Source: Psychroflexus aestuariivivens (GTDB lineage Bacteria; Bacteroidota; Bacteroidia; Flavobacteriales; Flavobacteriaceae). From it: 64,000 bases of DNA. The position numbers were made by a program, and so were the translations under genes. Below the pieces are notes generated by a model that was given only the letters and a program-made list of their open reading frames with translations, had not been told where the DNA came from and did not search any database. Of this stretch, positions 9,030 to 18,389 are shown piece after piece. Position 1 is the first letter of the stretch. The number at the start of each line of letters is the position of its first letter. The stretch is from contig NZ_RQVT01000061.1 in the NCBI RefSeq assembly GCF_004010055.1, positions 1 to 64,000 of the forward strand, read 5' to 3'.

Positions 9030-10365
9030 AAAGCATCTTACTCAACCTAAAGTTTCGTTTAAAGAAATTAATAAAATTGCCATTCCAGCCATTATTGCTG
9101 GTATTGCTGAACCTTTAATTTCTTTAAGTGATATTGCTATTATTGGTAATGTTGAAGAAAATGCGGTTGAAGCTCTAGCAGCTACTGGAATTGTAGGATC
9201 TTTCCTTTCTGCAATTATTTGGATTGTAGCTCAAACAAAAACAGCTATTTCTGCTTTGGTTTCACAACATCTTGGTTCAAACAGACTCCACGCTGTCAAA
9301 ACCCTTATTCCGCAAACCATTGTTTTCAATTTACTATTAAGTATCGTAATTTATTTCACAACGGCATTTTTTGCAGAAATTATATTTAGCGCATATAATG
9401 CTGAAGGTTTAATATTGGATTATACAAAATCTTACTATCGCATTCGTGCTTTAGGATATCCACTGACGCTGGTGACTTTTGCTATTTTTGGAGTTTTCCG
9501 AGGATTACAAAATACACTTTGGGCTATGAAATGCAGTTTGGTCGGTGGAGCTGTAAATATTGGTCTGGACTTCCTCCTAGTTTATGGGATTGAAGGTTTC
9601 ATACCGCCAATGCATCTGGAAGGAGCAGCAATTGCAAGTGTTATTGCACAAGCCGTTATGCTCGCAATGGCGTTGTATTATTTTTTCATTAAAACTCCTT
9701 TTCATCTGAAATTAAGTTTCAAAATCAATCCTAACTTAAAGCCCTTGATTTTTATGGCTGCCAATTTATTCCTTAGGACTTTGGCCTTGAATATTGCTAT
9801 CTATCTTGCCAATGCTTATGCTACAGATTATGGAAAAAACTACATTGCTGCGCAAAGTATTCTAATGAATATATGGTTGTTTTTTTCATTTTTTATCGAT
9901 GGTTATGCCAATGCAGGAAATGCTATCGGTGGTCGCCTTCTCGGCGCAAAATCTTATACTAAACTTTGGATGCTTAGCAAAGACATTAGCAAATATGCTA
10001 TTATAATAGCTTTACTTTTAGCTGGAATTTGTTTTGCTTTATACGATGAAATCGGTTTAATATTCAATAAAGATGCACAAGTCTTAGCCTTATTTACTAG
10101 TGTATTTTGGATCGTACTTGTCATGCAACCAATCAATGCGATTGCTTTTATGTTCGATGGTATTTTCAAAGGATTAGGCGAAGCGAAATATCTTAGAAAT
10201 GTGTTATTAATTGCCACTTTTATTGGATTTTGGCCTACTTTATTGTTATTTGATTGGCTCGGTTTCAAACTTTACGCCATTTGGATTGCTTTTTTCGTTT
10301 GGATGTTGATTAGAAGTTCTGCTCTTGTTTTTCAATTCCGAAGTAAATATTTAAACAGAACATAA
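9019..10365 (+). CDS. MATE family (DinF-like) efflux transporter
   Basis: The 448-aa integral membrane protein has about 12 hydrophobic segments in the two-lobed pattern of multidrug and toxic compound extrusion proteins, with conserved MatE segments such as EPLISLSDIAIIGNV near the N-terminus and GGAVNIGLDFLLVYG and EGAAIASVIAQ in the middle. The family exports cationic or weakly acidic compounds using a sodium or proton gradient; the substrate cannot be read from the sequence. The ATG lies inside the last codons of murF (11-base overlap), implying translational coupling. A second, only distantly similar MATE protein is encoded at 34.5-35.9 kb. Confidence 0.85.
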   Translation: MSSKKHLTQPKVSFKEINKIAIPAIIAGIAEPLISLSDIAIIGNVEENAVEALAATGIVGSFLSAIIWIVAQTKTAISALVSQHLGSNRLHAVKTLIPQTIVFNLLLSIVIYFTTAFFAEIIFSAYNAEGLILDYTKSYYRIRALGYPLTLVTFAIFGVFRGLQNTLWAMKCSLVGGAVNIGLDFLLVYGIEGFIPPMHLEGAAIASVIAQAVMLAMALYYFFIKTPFHLKLSFKINPNLKPLIFMAANLFLRTLALNIAIYLANAYATDYGKNYIAAQSILMNIWLFFSFFIDGYANAGNAIGGRLLGAKSYTKLWMLSKDISKYAIIIALLLAGICFALYDEIGLIFNKDAQVLALFTSVFWIVLVMQPINAIAFMFDGIFKGLGEAKYLRNVLLIATFIGFWPTLLLFDWLGFKLYAIWIAFFVWMLIRSSALVFQFRSKYLNRT

Positions 10366-10442
10366 TTTTAAATTCACTTTTTTAAAAACAGTTTAACAAT
10401 ATCTTATTTCCCTGCTCTACAAAATTCATTTACATTTAAAGT

Positions 10443-11552
10443 ATGGGAAAATACAGAAAAAGCATCATTTTTCAACCACATGAAGACAATACGAGTTTAT
10501 TCGATAAGCTTCTGGAAATCTTTATGGAATTGATCACACATACTTCAGGTGATTTTGACGAAGCCATAGATTGGTTGAAAGAATTGGACAAGGTGTACGA
10601 CATCACTAATGAAGATTATACCATTGATGATTTTATAGAAGAGTTAAAAAAGAAAGGATACATTAGAGAAGAAGTAAAACCAGATGGAAAAAACGGTATC
10701 AAAATCACCAACAAGACCGAACAAGCGATTAGAAAGCACGCTCTGGAACAAATTTTCGGAAATCTAAAACGTGCTGGAGCTGGAAAACACAAAACTAAAC
10801 ATAGTGGCATTGGAAATGAAAAAACTGGTGATTTTAGAGAATTTCAATTTGGGGATGGCTTCGATCAAGTCTCTATGACTGAAAGTTTCAAAAATGCACA
10901 AATCCATCATGGCATCGGCGATTTTAGCATGTCTGAACGTGACTTGGTGGTTAACGATACACATCACCAAACACAAATGAGTACGGTTTTGATGATCGAT
11001 ATTAGTCATAGCATGATTTTATATGGCGAAGATCGCATCACTCCGGCTAAAAAAGTGGCTATGGCTTTGGCGGAATTTATAACTACTCGATATGCCAAAG
11101 ACACTTTGGATATTATTGTTTTTGGTAACGATTCTTGGCCAGTCAAAATTGCAGATTTACCTTACCTTCAAGTTGGGCCGTATCATACCAATACTGTTGC
11201 TGGCTTACAATTGGCTATGAAAATCTTAAGTCGTAAGCGAAATGCAAATAAGCAAATTTTTATGATAACAGACGGTAAGCCAAGTTGCTTGAAAATGCAA
11301 GACGGATCGTATTATAAAAATAGCGCTGGACTTGACGATCATATCACAAAAAAATGCTACAACATGGCAGCTCAAGCCAGAAAATTGAATATTCCAATCA
11401 CGACTTTTATGATTGCATCTGACCCGTATTTACAAGAATTTGTAAGAGAATTTACAAAATCAAATCACGGGCGTGCTTATTATTCAGGATTAAAAGGTTT
11501 GGGTGAAATGATTTTTGAAGATTACGAAAACAACAAAAGAAAAAAACTATAA
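10443..11552 (+). CDS. VWA-domain protein, partner of an AAA+ ATPase
   Basis: The 369-aa protein has a charged N-terminal part (about 1-170, no family recognised) and a C-terminal von Willebrand factor A domain with an intact MIDAS: DISHS at 186-190 and later ITDGKPS near 277-283. No signal peptide or membrane segment is seen, so it should be cytosolic. The next gene, starting two bases after its stop, encodes a magnesium-chelatase/MoxR-like ATPase; such pairs (BchI/BchD, RavA/ViaA, CbbQ/CbbO, MoxR/VWA) act as metal-inserting or remodelling machines. No chlorophyll genes are nearby, so magnesium chelation is unlikely and a remodelling role is inferred. The target is unknown. Confidence 0.8.
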   Translation: MGKYRKSIIFQPHEDNTSLFDKLLEIFMELITHTSGDFDEAIDWLKELDKVYDITNEDYTIDDFIEELKKKGYIREEVKPDGKNGIKITNKTEQAIRKHALEQIFGNLKRAGAGKHKTKHSGIGNEKTGDFREFQFGDGFDQVSMTESFKNAQIHHGIGDFSMSERDLVVNDTHHQTQMSTVLMIDISHSMILYGEDRITPAKKVAMALAEFITTRYAKDTLDIIVFGNDSWPVKIADLPYLQVGPYHTNTVAGLQLAMKILSRKRNANKQIFMITDGKPSCLKMQDGSYYKNSAGLDDHITKKCYNMAAQARKLNIPITTFMIASDPYLQEFVREFTKSNHGRAYYSGLKGLGEMIFEDYENNKRKKL

Positions 11553-11553
11553 C

Positions 11554-13017
11554 ATGGCATTGAATACAATAAAGACTCTTGGTGAATTGAAAGCAAATAA
11601 TTACGTTTCCAAATCAATCAAGGATGAACTACGCGATAATTTAATACATAAATTAAAAAATAATATTCAAACTTTTGAGGGTATTTTTGGATACGAACAT
11701 ACCGTTCTACCTCAACTAGAGCAAGCCATTTTATCGAAACATAACATCAATTTACTCGGTCTTAGAGGACAAGCTAAAACGAGAATTGCAAGACAACTCG
11801 TTAATCTTTTAGACGAATATATTCCAGTAGTTGAAGGATCTGAAATCAACGACGACCCATTGAAACCAATTTCGAGATTTGCTAAAGATTTAATAGAAAA
11901 ACAACAGGACGACACACCAATTTCTTGGTTGCATCGAAGTGAACGTTTTGCAGAAAAACTTGCCACTCCAGACGTCACCGTTGCCGACCTGATTGGAGAT
12001 ATTGACCCAATAAAAGCAGCAAATTTGAAACTGAGTTACGCCGATCATCGGGTGATTCATTTTGGAATGATTCCACGTGCAAATCGTTGTATTTTCGTGA
12101 TTAATGAACTGCCAGATTTACAAGCTAGAATTCAAGTAGCCTTGTTCAATATTTTGCAAGAAGGTGATGTTCAAATACGTGGTTTCAACCTGAGATTGCC
12201 ATTGGATTTGCAATTTGTCTTTACCGCCAATCCTGAAGATTACACCAATCGTGGAAGTATTGTAACACCTCTAAAAGACAGAATCGGTTCACAAATTTTA
12301 ACTCATTATCCTAAAGATATCGAAATCGCTAAAAAAATTACAGCCCAAGAAGCGAATTTATCTGATTTCAAAAAACAAAACATCAAAGTTCCAGAGCTTG
12401 CGAAAACGCTGTTGGAACAAATTTCCATAGAAGCCAGACATAGCAATTACGTAGATGCTAAAAGTGGCGTGAGTGCTAGGTTGAGCATCAGTGCTTTCGA
12501 AAATATGATGAGTGCCGCAGAACGACGTGCTTTGGTTAATGGCGACGACAAAACTTGTCTAAGATTAAGCGATTTCAACGCTATAATTCCTGCAATTACT
12601 GGGAAAGTGGAATTGGTTTATGAAGGTGAAGAACAAGGTGCTGAATTTGTTGCCAATGAACTTATTGAATCTGCGATCAAAGTACTCTATACTGAATATT
12701 TCCCAGAAATTAAAAAATTAGAAAAAGAGGACGAAAAACAATCTTATGATGACGTTTTAGCTTGGTTTATGAAAAATGATGACATTCAATTTTATGAAGA
12801 CGATTCCAACGCAGAATACGAATCAGCGCTTTCTAAGATCAAGCCGTTAAAGCAAATGCTGGACGAATATGTTACTGATTATGAAAAAGATGAGCAGTTT
12901 TTCTGGATGGAGTTTATTCTTTGGGGCTTATCGGTTTTTAAAAAATTAGATCGCAACCAAGTCGATACCAAATTAAATTTTGGCGATTCGTTCGGTAGTT
13001 TCATAAAAGGTTTGTAA
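11554..13017 (+). CDS. AAA+ ATPase of the Mg-chelatase/MoxR clade
   Basis: The 487-aa ATPase has a nonclassical Walker A, GLRGQAKTR from about residue 69, a Walker B-like CIFVINELPDL near 178-188, and sensor-type FVFTANPEDYTNRGSIVTPLKDRIG, as in the helix-2-insert AAA+ proteins (ChlI, RavA, MoxR). The C-terminal part, from about 330, is acidic and not assigned. I chose the ATG at 11554, directly after the stop of the VWA gene (TAA-C-ATG), rather than an in-frame start at 11515 inside that gene. Together with the VWA protein it probably forms a two-component chaperone or metal-insertion machine. A small membrane protein gene follows 21 bases later. Confidence 0.82.
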   Translation: MALNTIKTLGELKANNYVSKSIKDELRDNLIHKLKNNIQTFEGIFGYEHTVLPQLEQAILSKHNINLLGLRGQAKTRIARQLVNLLDEYIPVVEGSEINDDPLKPISRFAKDLIEKQQDDTPISWLHRSERFAEKLATPDVTVADLIGDIDPIKAANLKLSYADHRVIHFGMIPRANRCIFVINELPDLQARIQVALFNILQEGDVQIRGFNLRLPLDLQFVFTANPEDYTNRGSIVTPLKDRIGSQILTHYPKDIEIAKKITAQEANLSDFKKQNIKVPELAKTLLEQISIEARHSNYVDAKSGVSARLSISAFENMMSAAERRALVNGDDKTCLRLSDFNAIIPAITGKVELVYEGEEQGAEFVANELIESAIKVLYTEYFPEIKKLEKEDEKQSYDDVLAWFMKNDDIQFYEDDSNAEYESALSKIKPLKQMLDEYVTDYEKDEQFFWMEFILWGLSVFKKLDRNQVDTKLNFGDSFGSFIKGL

Positions 13018-13038
13018 ATTTTTACAAAATTTAAAATT

Positions 13039-13215
13039 ATGCAAAGTGAACTACCAAATCCTCAGGATGATGTGCCAAAAGAATTTGATTTCGATGTTTT
13101 TCTAGAAGAAAATTGGATGTACTTAGTCATCGTTTTTGTCATTGTATACATTGTTGTGATGTATTCAAAAATTCTTCGTGAGCGTCGAAAAAATAAAAAT
13201 TCTGAATCTGAATAA
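13039..13215 (+). CDS. Small single-pass membrane protein (58 aa)
   Basis: The frame encodes 58 residues: an acidic N-terminus (MQSELPNPQDDVPKEFDFDV), one hydrophobic helix of about 17 residues (YLVIVFVIVYIVVMY, residues 28-42) and a very basic tail (KILRERRKNK), so the positive-inside rule predicts an N-out, C-in topology. It starts 21 bases after the AAA+ gene and is followed by a strong terminator, so it completes the three-gene unit. I recognise no family. It may be a membrane anchor or target for the VWA/ATPase pair, which is inference from position only. Confidence 0.65.
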   Translation: MQSELPNPQDDVPKEFDFDVFLEENWMYLVIVFVIVYIVVMYSKILRERRKNKNSESE

Positions 13216-13219
13216 TATT

Positions 13220-13258
13220 AATAAAGCCAAAAGTTGTCAATTAACTTTTGGCTTTATT
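13220..13258. terminator. Bidirectional terminator between convergent genes
   Basis: A perfect 16-bp inverted repeat (AATAAAGCCAAAAGTT at 13220-13235 and its complement at 13243-13258) has a 7-base loop. It separates the plus-strand VWA/AAA+ unit, ending at 13215, from the minus-strand gene ending at 13275, and has A/T runs on both sides, so it can stop transcripts from either side. Confidence 0.88.
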
Positions 13259-13274
13259 GTTGTTAAAAAAAGGC

Positions 13275-15920
13275 TTATTCAACAATCAATTTTTCTTTGA
13301 AACTGCGATTGTTTTGTTTAATTTCTACAAAATAAACTCCTGAAGAGAAGCCTTCTGTTTGAATTTGAATTTTACCAGATTCAAAATTCGATGTTTCAGA
13401 AAAAACATTTTGTCCTTGTAAATTGAAAATTTTCACTTCTGCTTCCCCAGAATTTTCTTTTATAGATTTAATAGTGAATTTATCGTCTTTCACTGGGTTT
13501 GGATAAATTTTAAGTTCAAAAGCTAAACTTTGGTCATCTACAGAAAGTGTTGTGTTTTCAAATGTTAGATAGAATCGATTCAAATCAGTGCTTTCAGGAA
13601 TAGTTGCATCAATATTAAAGTCAAATTGAGCAAGGTTGGAATTTTCATCTAAAATCAAACTTTCCCCAGTATATCGGTCATTGAGGTATACTTTGTAGTT
13701 TTCTAAATTTTCAGTTTCCAAAACCAAAGTATAATTCTGATTTTGAAAATTATAAATCGCTAAATCTAAATTTGTTTCATCAGAAGGCAAACTGCGATTT
13801 TCTAAGCTCAGAAAATGACTAGCTTGCTGTCTAGCTAAATTTTCTCCAGGATTTCCGAGTTTTGTCGCATCATTGTAGTCTACATTGTCATTTGAATTCG
13901 GATTAAAATTAATTTGTAAAGCATCTATCTCTCTACCATTATCAGCTAAAGTTTCAGTTTTGAAAAGTTTCAAATTTAGACTTGAAGATTGGTTTTCCGA
14001 AAAAACAGTATTATTCATTTCATCTACATTTTTAGAACTTTCAGTAAACATTACTGAAGCCGCTCCATCATTCAATGTTTGCAAAAACAGGGATTGTCCT
14101 GGCTGTAAAAATTCGTTTGCAGTAGATGAACCCGTGTTGCTACCGTCATTCAAATCTACCACAACATAAGCGCCATCTTGATTCATATTTGGATCCCAAA
14201 CCCAGCCAAAACTTGGGTTGATATTTGTAAAATTCACTTCGCTTAAATCTACAATAGCTTGATATGGGTTTCCAATTAGATTAAAATCGCCAGCGTTTTC
14301 ACCTAAATTATCAAAAGTTATATTTCCAGTTTCCAAATTACCTTTTGCTCGCAAAATCGTCACACTTTCGGATTCATTATCAGTCAAATCTACATTACGA
14401 TCGCCACGAATATACAATCGGTAAGCTTGACCAGCTTCCAAATGATCTTGATCTGTGTTAGCAATTGCAAACCAAGATTGATTTGAATTATCAAATCCAA
14501 ACATAGATTGATTTCCAGTTGCTGTAATATCAAAACCATTATTGCCAGTGTCTGATCCTGTAATGTGTGTACCAAAACCTATTGGAGATTCACCATTTTC
14601 TTGCCAATTTTCATGAATAGAGTTTGTGCTATTTACGCCAGATGTTACAAATCTAAAACTTCGATTCACAGGAATGTAGCGTTCCACAGTGACTTCGCCA
14701 CTGATTTCTACGCCGTCTGGCAATTCACCTATTTGACCAATATGGTTTTCATTACTCGAAAAGATAAGTTCGCCTTTGATGTTCAAAGCGGAGTTTAAAT
14801 TTAAAACTGCTTCTAAATAAACTGTGGTGGATTCAGAAATATTCAATTCGCCTACAGTGAAATCATCTGTAATGGTAAAATTATCCACACCAAGATAAAG
14901 GCTGCTATTTTCAGCTTCATTTTCAGTAGGTTCTGTAGGAAGCCAGTTTCCATCGTCATAAACAAAATCGTATATATCTGTCAATTCAGCAAAAACTCTA
15001 AGTTGTGGAAAACCATTATTTTGATCTTCATTTATAAACCACACGTCTTCAAAATTCCAATTAGCGAAGTTGTTTTCATCTTGCATTTCTACAGAAGTTA
15101 AACCCGAACCAGACATATCAGAACCTGAAAATACATCAGAATTATAATACATATTACTTGTATTACTCGAAGAAATCACGCTTGCTAAACCAAAAGTATT
15201 TAGCCCATTTAGATTTCCGAATGCATAAGCGTTCTTTACATTATTTGTGTTAATTACAAAATCAAATAAACCTGAAGCTTTATTATTTGCTGTGACGTCT
15301 ACTGATGAATATACATTCTCAACAGCTGAATATTGTCTTACATTGTTAGCAAATCCACTACCTAGATATATCGCATTAATCGTACCTGTAGCAAATGAAT
15401 TATTAATGCCTGAAAAAACAATTTGAAAAGTAAAAGGCGAAACTCTATAGCCAGTAAAATCGACATTAGTCAGTCCTAGATTGCTAACAACAACTTGCAT
15501 TTGAGCGTAAAGTCCAATAATACTTCCAAAAAAGCCAAAAGAATCATTAGGTCTGTTTATATATAAATTATCAATAATATGACCTCCACCATCGTAAGCT
15601 CCTACAAAATAAGTTCCATCGAAACCAATTGGTTTAAAACCTTCTCCATTATTTAAATTGACGCTAGCAGAAGCATCTATGTCATTAGTCTGAAGAAAAT
15701 AATATTCTCCATCAATATAATTGTCATTTTCACTCAAGAAAACTAAATCGTCAAAAGTGGAAATTAAAAACGGGTCATTTTCTGTACCAATTCCACCTGA
15801 AAATGGTGAATCTGCAACTTGCAAAAAATGAACTAACAAATCTGAATGCGAAGTTTCTGCATAAATGTTTGTTTGAAAGATAATCAGTATTACCAAAAAA
15901 TTGAATCTAAAGATTTGCAT
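13275..15920 (-). CDS. T9SS-secreted surface protein with GLUG-like repeats and sorting domain
   Basis: The 881-aa protein has a signal peptide (about 1-21). It then has a GLUG-like segment typical of bacterial adhesins, opening with GGIGTENDPFLISTFDDL and including GGGHIIDNLYI and VVSNLGLTNVDFTGY, which probably forms a beta-solenoid to about residue 300. A middle part follows, with beta-rich modules and EVTVERYIP. The last 80 or so residues are a type IX secretion sorting domain: LKIYPNPVKDDKFTIKS, then GEAEVKIFNLQGQ, and GVYFVEIKQNNRSFKEKLIVE at the end. It should be exported by T9SS and anchored at the surface after PorU cleavage. Function is unknown; adhesion is plausible. It is preceded by a structured leader at 15958-16057. 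Confidence 0.8.
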   Translation of the reverse strand: MQIFRFNFLVILIIFQTNIYAETSHSDLLVHFLQVADSPFSGGIGTENDPFLISTFDDLVFLSENDNYIDGEYYFLQTNDIDASASVNLNNGEGFKPIGFDGTYFVGAYDGGGHIIDNLYINRPNDSFGFFGSIIGLYAQMQVVVSNLGLTNVDFTGYRVSPFTFQIVFSGINNSFATGTINAIYLGSGFANNVRQYSAVENVYSSVDVTANNKASGLFDFVINTNNVKNAYAFGNLNGLNTFGLASVISSSNTSNMYYNSDVFSGSDMSGSGLTSVEMQDENNFANWNFEDVWFINEDQNNGFPQLRVFAELTDIYDFVYDDGNWLPTEPTENEAENSSLYLGVDNFTITDDFTVGELNISESTTVYLEAVLNLNSALNIKGELIFSSNENHIGQIGELPDGVEISGEVTVERYIPVNRSFRFVTSGVNSTNSIHENWQENGESPIGFGTHITGSDTGNNGFDITATGNQSMFGFDNSNQSWFAIANTDQDHLEAGQAYRLYIRGDRNVDLTDNESESVTILRAKGNLETGNITFDNLGENAGDFNLIGNPYQAIVDLSEVNFTNINPSFGWVWDPNMNQDGAYVVVDLNDGSNTGSSTANEFLQPGQSLFLQTLNDGAASVMFTESSKNVDEMNNTVFSENQSSSLNLKLFKTETLADNGREIDALQINFNPNSNDNVDYNDATKLGNPGENLARQQASHFLSLENRSLPSDETNLDLAIYNFQNQNYTLVLETENLENYKVYLNDRYTGESLILDENSNLAQFDFNIDATIPESTDLNRFYLTFENTTLSVDDQSLAFELKIYPNPVKDDKFTIKSIKENSGEAEVKIFNLQGQNVFSETSNFESGKIQIQTEGFSSGVYFVEIKQNNRSFKEKLIVE

Positions 15921-16275
15921 AGTTTTATATTAAATAATTGATTTGAATGTAAAAAATAAACCGGTCTTCGTGGAGGAAATCAAGTAGTAGAATACTTGTC
16001 TCAAAAGGTAGAAGAATTATTGGTGTAGTTAACGCTTCCTCCACATTGACCAGTTTTTATATGTAAAAAAAATTAGTTTACCCTCCCCAAAACACTTAAG
16101 AATAAATCACAACTTTTATTTACACTTCAAATATAGAATGAGTTTGAGCTGTGTTTGAAAAAATGTCGTGAATCAGGTTGGTTTTGGTGTGAATACTATT
16201 TTATTCTATTTGTTTTCAGGAAATCGTTCTTACTGAATAAAATTTAGACTAGAAAACACTGGATTCAATCTAATT
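15921..16275. other. Intergenic leader region before the T9SS cargo gene
   Basis: This 355-base stretch has no supported gene. It contains the long imperfect inverted repeat at 15958-16057 described separately. The remainder is AT-rich, and I see no TAnnTTTG promoter match on the minus strand. Confidence 0.6.
15958..16057 (-). promoter_or_regulatory. Structured RNA leader candidate
   Basis: GTGGAGGAA (15970-15978) pairs with TTCCTCCAC (16036-16044), and GGTC (15963-15966) pairs with GACC (16048-16051) across a 3x3 internal loop, with further A/T pairs outside. The 57-base apical region holds a second hairpin, CAAGTA/TACTTG (15981-15998). On the minus strand the structure ends about 38 bases before the ATG of the T9SS cargo gene and is followed by a U-rich run. 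It could be an attenuator, a protein-binding leader or a small mobile repeat; I recognise no known riboswitch. Confidence 0.45.
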
Positions 16276-17523
16276 CTAAAGATTGAATTCTGAATTTGAA
16301 GATTCAATTGGATATGGTCCAAACCATTCTGATTTAGAAAACTCACTGCAAACTGAACGAATATAGATTTCAAGATTTTCTTTTGAATCAACTTGTCTTA
16401 AATTGAAATGTGACCTGTGCAAATCAGTCAAATTTTCAGATGAATTGGGATCAAACCCAGGTTTTCCGAAAGCAATTTGCCAAGATTTTACACTAGAGTC
16501 TGATTGCCAAGTCATGATTTTTTCTTTATTTTCAACGGATTTTAAATCAAATTGAATTGGTTTAGGACAGTATTCGCAAGCAAATTCTATGTCTTCTTCG
16601 CTATTGCAGCCTGCAGCATTATCTTCTATAAGTCGTTGAGGAATGTAAGCAAAGAAATCGCACCACATCCACGTATTGCAAGTCGAAAGTTGTTGATTTT
16701 CCGTGATAAACAAAGCATCCACACCTCGTAAATCAGGTTGAAAATGTGCTAAACTTTTCAATATTGAATTATTGCTTACTCTTACTGAAGTTCGTGTTTC
16801 CTTGTTGAAAACAAATTCTGACAGGCCTGAAAATGAAATGAAATTTGAATTATTTTCAATTATAAAATCCTTCCCTAAATTTTGCAAATCCAACAAGCCT
16901 TCTAAATCTTGAAGAGAATTATTTGAAGAAATTTTTAAAGAACCACCAATGCTTTTTAAACTATCAAGACCAAGTAAATTTTCCAATTGAAAGTTTTGTT
17001 CAATTTTCAAATCTTTTTGAATACTTTTTAGAGAATTTAGACCTTTTAGTGTCTTTAAGTTTGAGGTGTTTCTAACAATTAAACTACCACGAATTTCTTT
17101 TATGAATTTCAGATTTTCTAAACTTTGAATAAATTCACCTTCAATAATTAAGTCGCCTTTTACAATGTCACAATCATAATGACTAAGACTGAAAAGTTCA
17201 ACAGCACCTTGTGTATTTAAAATATTTTCAGTTTTGTAAATTTCGGAGGTTATCAAAAAATCCTTAGAAGAAGTTATTTTGTTGTCTTTAAATTCATCTT
17301 GAATTTTAGTTACTTCTTTATTTTCTATTGCTGAATTCGCCTCGTTTTGCTTGGAATTATAAAACTGTTCCGAGAATTCTTGTTCTTGGTTTAAATGATT
17401 TTGTGGAGAATATTCTTGTCCTGAAACCTGAAATGGTTTTAGGCTTAAAAGCTGAATGATTAGCAATACGAAAACACACAAATAAAATATTTTGATTAGA
17501 AATTGTAGTTTTTTAGACATCAT
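16276..17523 (-). CDS. Exported receptor-L-domain-like protein
   Basis: The protein has about 415 residues, with an N-terminal hydrophobic segment (about 8-28) that acts as signal peptide or anchor, and a low-complexity charged stretch to about 110. It then has leucine-rich-like repeats of the receptor L-domain type: units such as GLNSLKSIQKDLKIEQN, GLDSLKSIGGSLKISSN and GLLDLQNLGKDFIIENN. These end in a cysteine cap (STCNTWMWC, then NAAGCNSEEDIEFAC) common in flavobacterial surface proteins. A fibronectin-like tail follows, from about 320. No T9SS sorting domain is visible, so anchoring is unclear. Start is the ATG at 17523 or 17520. It lies between a LytTR two-component pair and a T9SS cargo gene. 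Confidence 0.65.
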   Translation of the reverse strand: MMSKKLQFLIKIFYLCVFVLLIIQLLSLKPFQVSGQEYSPQNHLNQEQEFSEQFYNSKQNEANSAIENKEVTKIQDEFKDNKITSSKDFLITSEIYKTENILNTQGAVELFSLSHYDCDIVKGDLIIEGEFIQSLENLKFIKEIRGSLIVRNTSNLKTLKGLNSLKSIQKDLKIEQNFQLENLLGLDSLKSIGGSLKISSNNSLQDLEGLLDLQNLGKDFIIENNSNFISFSGLSEFVFNKETRTSVRVSNNSILKSLAHFQPDLRGVDALFITENQQLSTCNTWMWCDFFAYIPQRLIEDNAAGCNSEEDIEFACEYCPKPIQFDLKSVENKEKIMTWQSDSSVKSWQIAFGKPGFDPNSSENLTDLHRSHFNLRQVDSKENLEIYIRSVCSEFSKSEWFGPYPIESSNSEFNL

Positions 17524-17669
17524 CAATAGTATTTAATTGATATTTAAAGTTTTACCAAAATAAATACGAAAATGTCTAAATTCTTAAATTTTGTCGCAAA
17601 CCACTTGTAAAACGGTGCAAGTCAGTCAAATCTGGTGTTAAATTCAAAAATTTAACTTTTAAAATTTGA

Positions 17670-18389
17670 TTATATGCCGATTTTTTTCAGGAAATAGGTC
17701 TTATAAGTTTCCCCTAAAGGAATATGATTTTCTTTAATTTTAATCGTGTAGTCCGAAGTATCCGTCTCCTCTACTTTGTCTAAATTTACAATGTAACTAC
17801 GGTGAGATTGCGCAAAAATATCTGGCGATAATTTTTGATTCAAATCTTTTAAAGTAATGCGTTCTATGTAACTTTTGCCGTTGTCTAAATGAATGCTGCA
17901 ATATTTATCTTCTGCAGAAATATAGGTGATTTCTTTCTGTTTGACTTTAATATATTTTGAACGATTTTTGACAAGCAAATCCTTCAAAATATTGTCTTCA
18001 CCATTCTCTTGTTTATTATTAGAAATCAGAAATTGAGATGCCAGTTTTATGGTTCGTTGCAATACTTGTTGATCAATAGGTTTATTCAAAAATGAAAATG
18101 CGGAAATTTCTTTAGCGCCTTCAAAATATTTTTCTTCTTGTAATGAAGTGATAAATATGATTAGCATGTTTGGTTTGAAGCGTTTCAACCATTTCCCAAG
18201 CTCTAAACCATTCATTTGTCCTGCCAAATTGATATCAATAATGGCAATGTCTGGTGCCTGACTTTCAAAAATTTTCAAGGCTTCTTCTGCATGATCGGTG
18301 AGTCCACAAACTTCGTAACCGCACTGTTCCACAATCATTTGGAGTTGGTCTGCGTAAAGCGACTCATCTTCTACTATGAGAAATTTCAT
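17670..18389 (-). CDS. LytTR-family response regulator
   Basis: The 239-aa regulator has a receiver domain (1-120) with acidic residues Glu7, Asp8, phosphoacceptor Asp52 in IIDINLAG, and Lys near 103 in FLNKP. Its C-terminal LytTR DNA-binding domain (about 140-239) is marked by YIKVKQKEITYISAEDKYCSI and by FAQSHRSYIVNLDKV. It should bind DNA as a phosphorylated dimer and control nearby or distant genes, commonly cell-surface or quorum-type functions. Its start overlaps the stop of the upstream histidine kinase gene in an ATGA, so the two form a translationally coupled two-component system. Confidence 0.9.
   Translation of the reverse strand: MKFLIVEDESLYADQLQMIVEQCGYEVCGLTDHAEEALKIFESQAPDIAIIDINLAGQMNGLELGKWLKRFKPNMLIIFITSLQEEKYFEGAKEISAFSFLNKPIDQQVLQRTIKLASQFLISNNKQENGEDNILKDLLVKNRSKYIKVKQKEITYISAEDKYCSIHLDNGKSYIERITLKDLNQKLSPDIFAQSHRSYIVNLDKVEETDTSDYTIKIKENHIPLGETYKTYFLKKIGI

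Noticed and set aside
11554-13017. Magnesium chelatase for chlorophyll synthesis
   Set aside because: No other tetrapyrrole/chlorophyll genes nearby, and the protein is longer with an unrelated acidic C-terminus; membership of the wider MoxR/ChlI ATPase clade is all that can be said.
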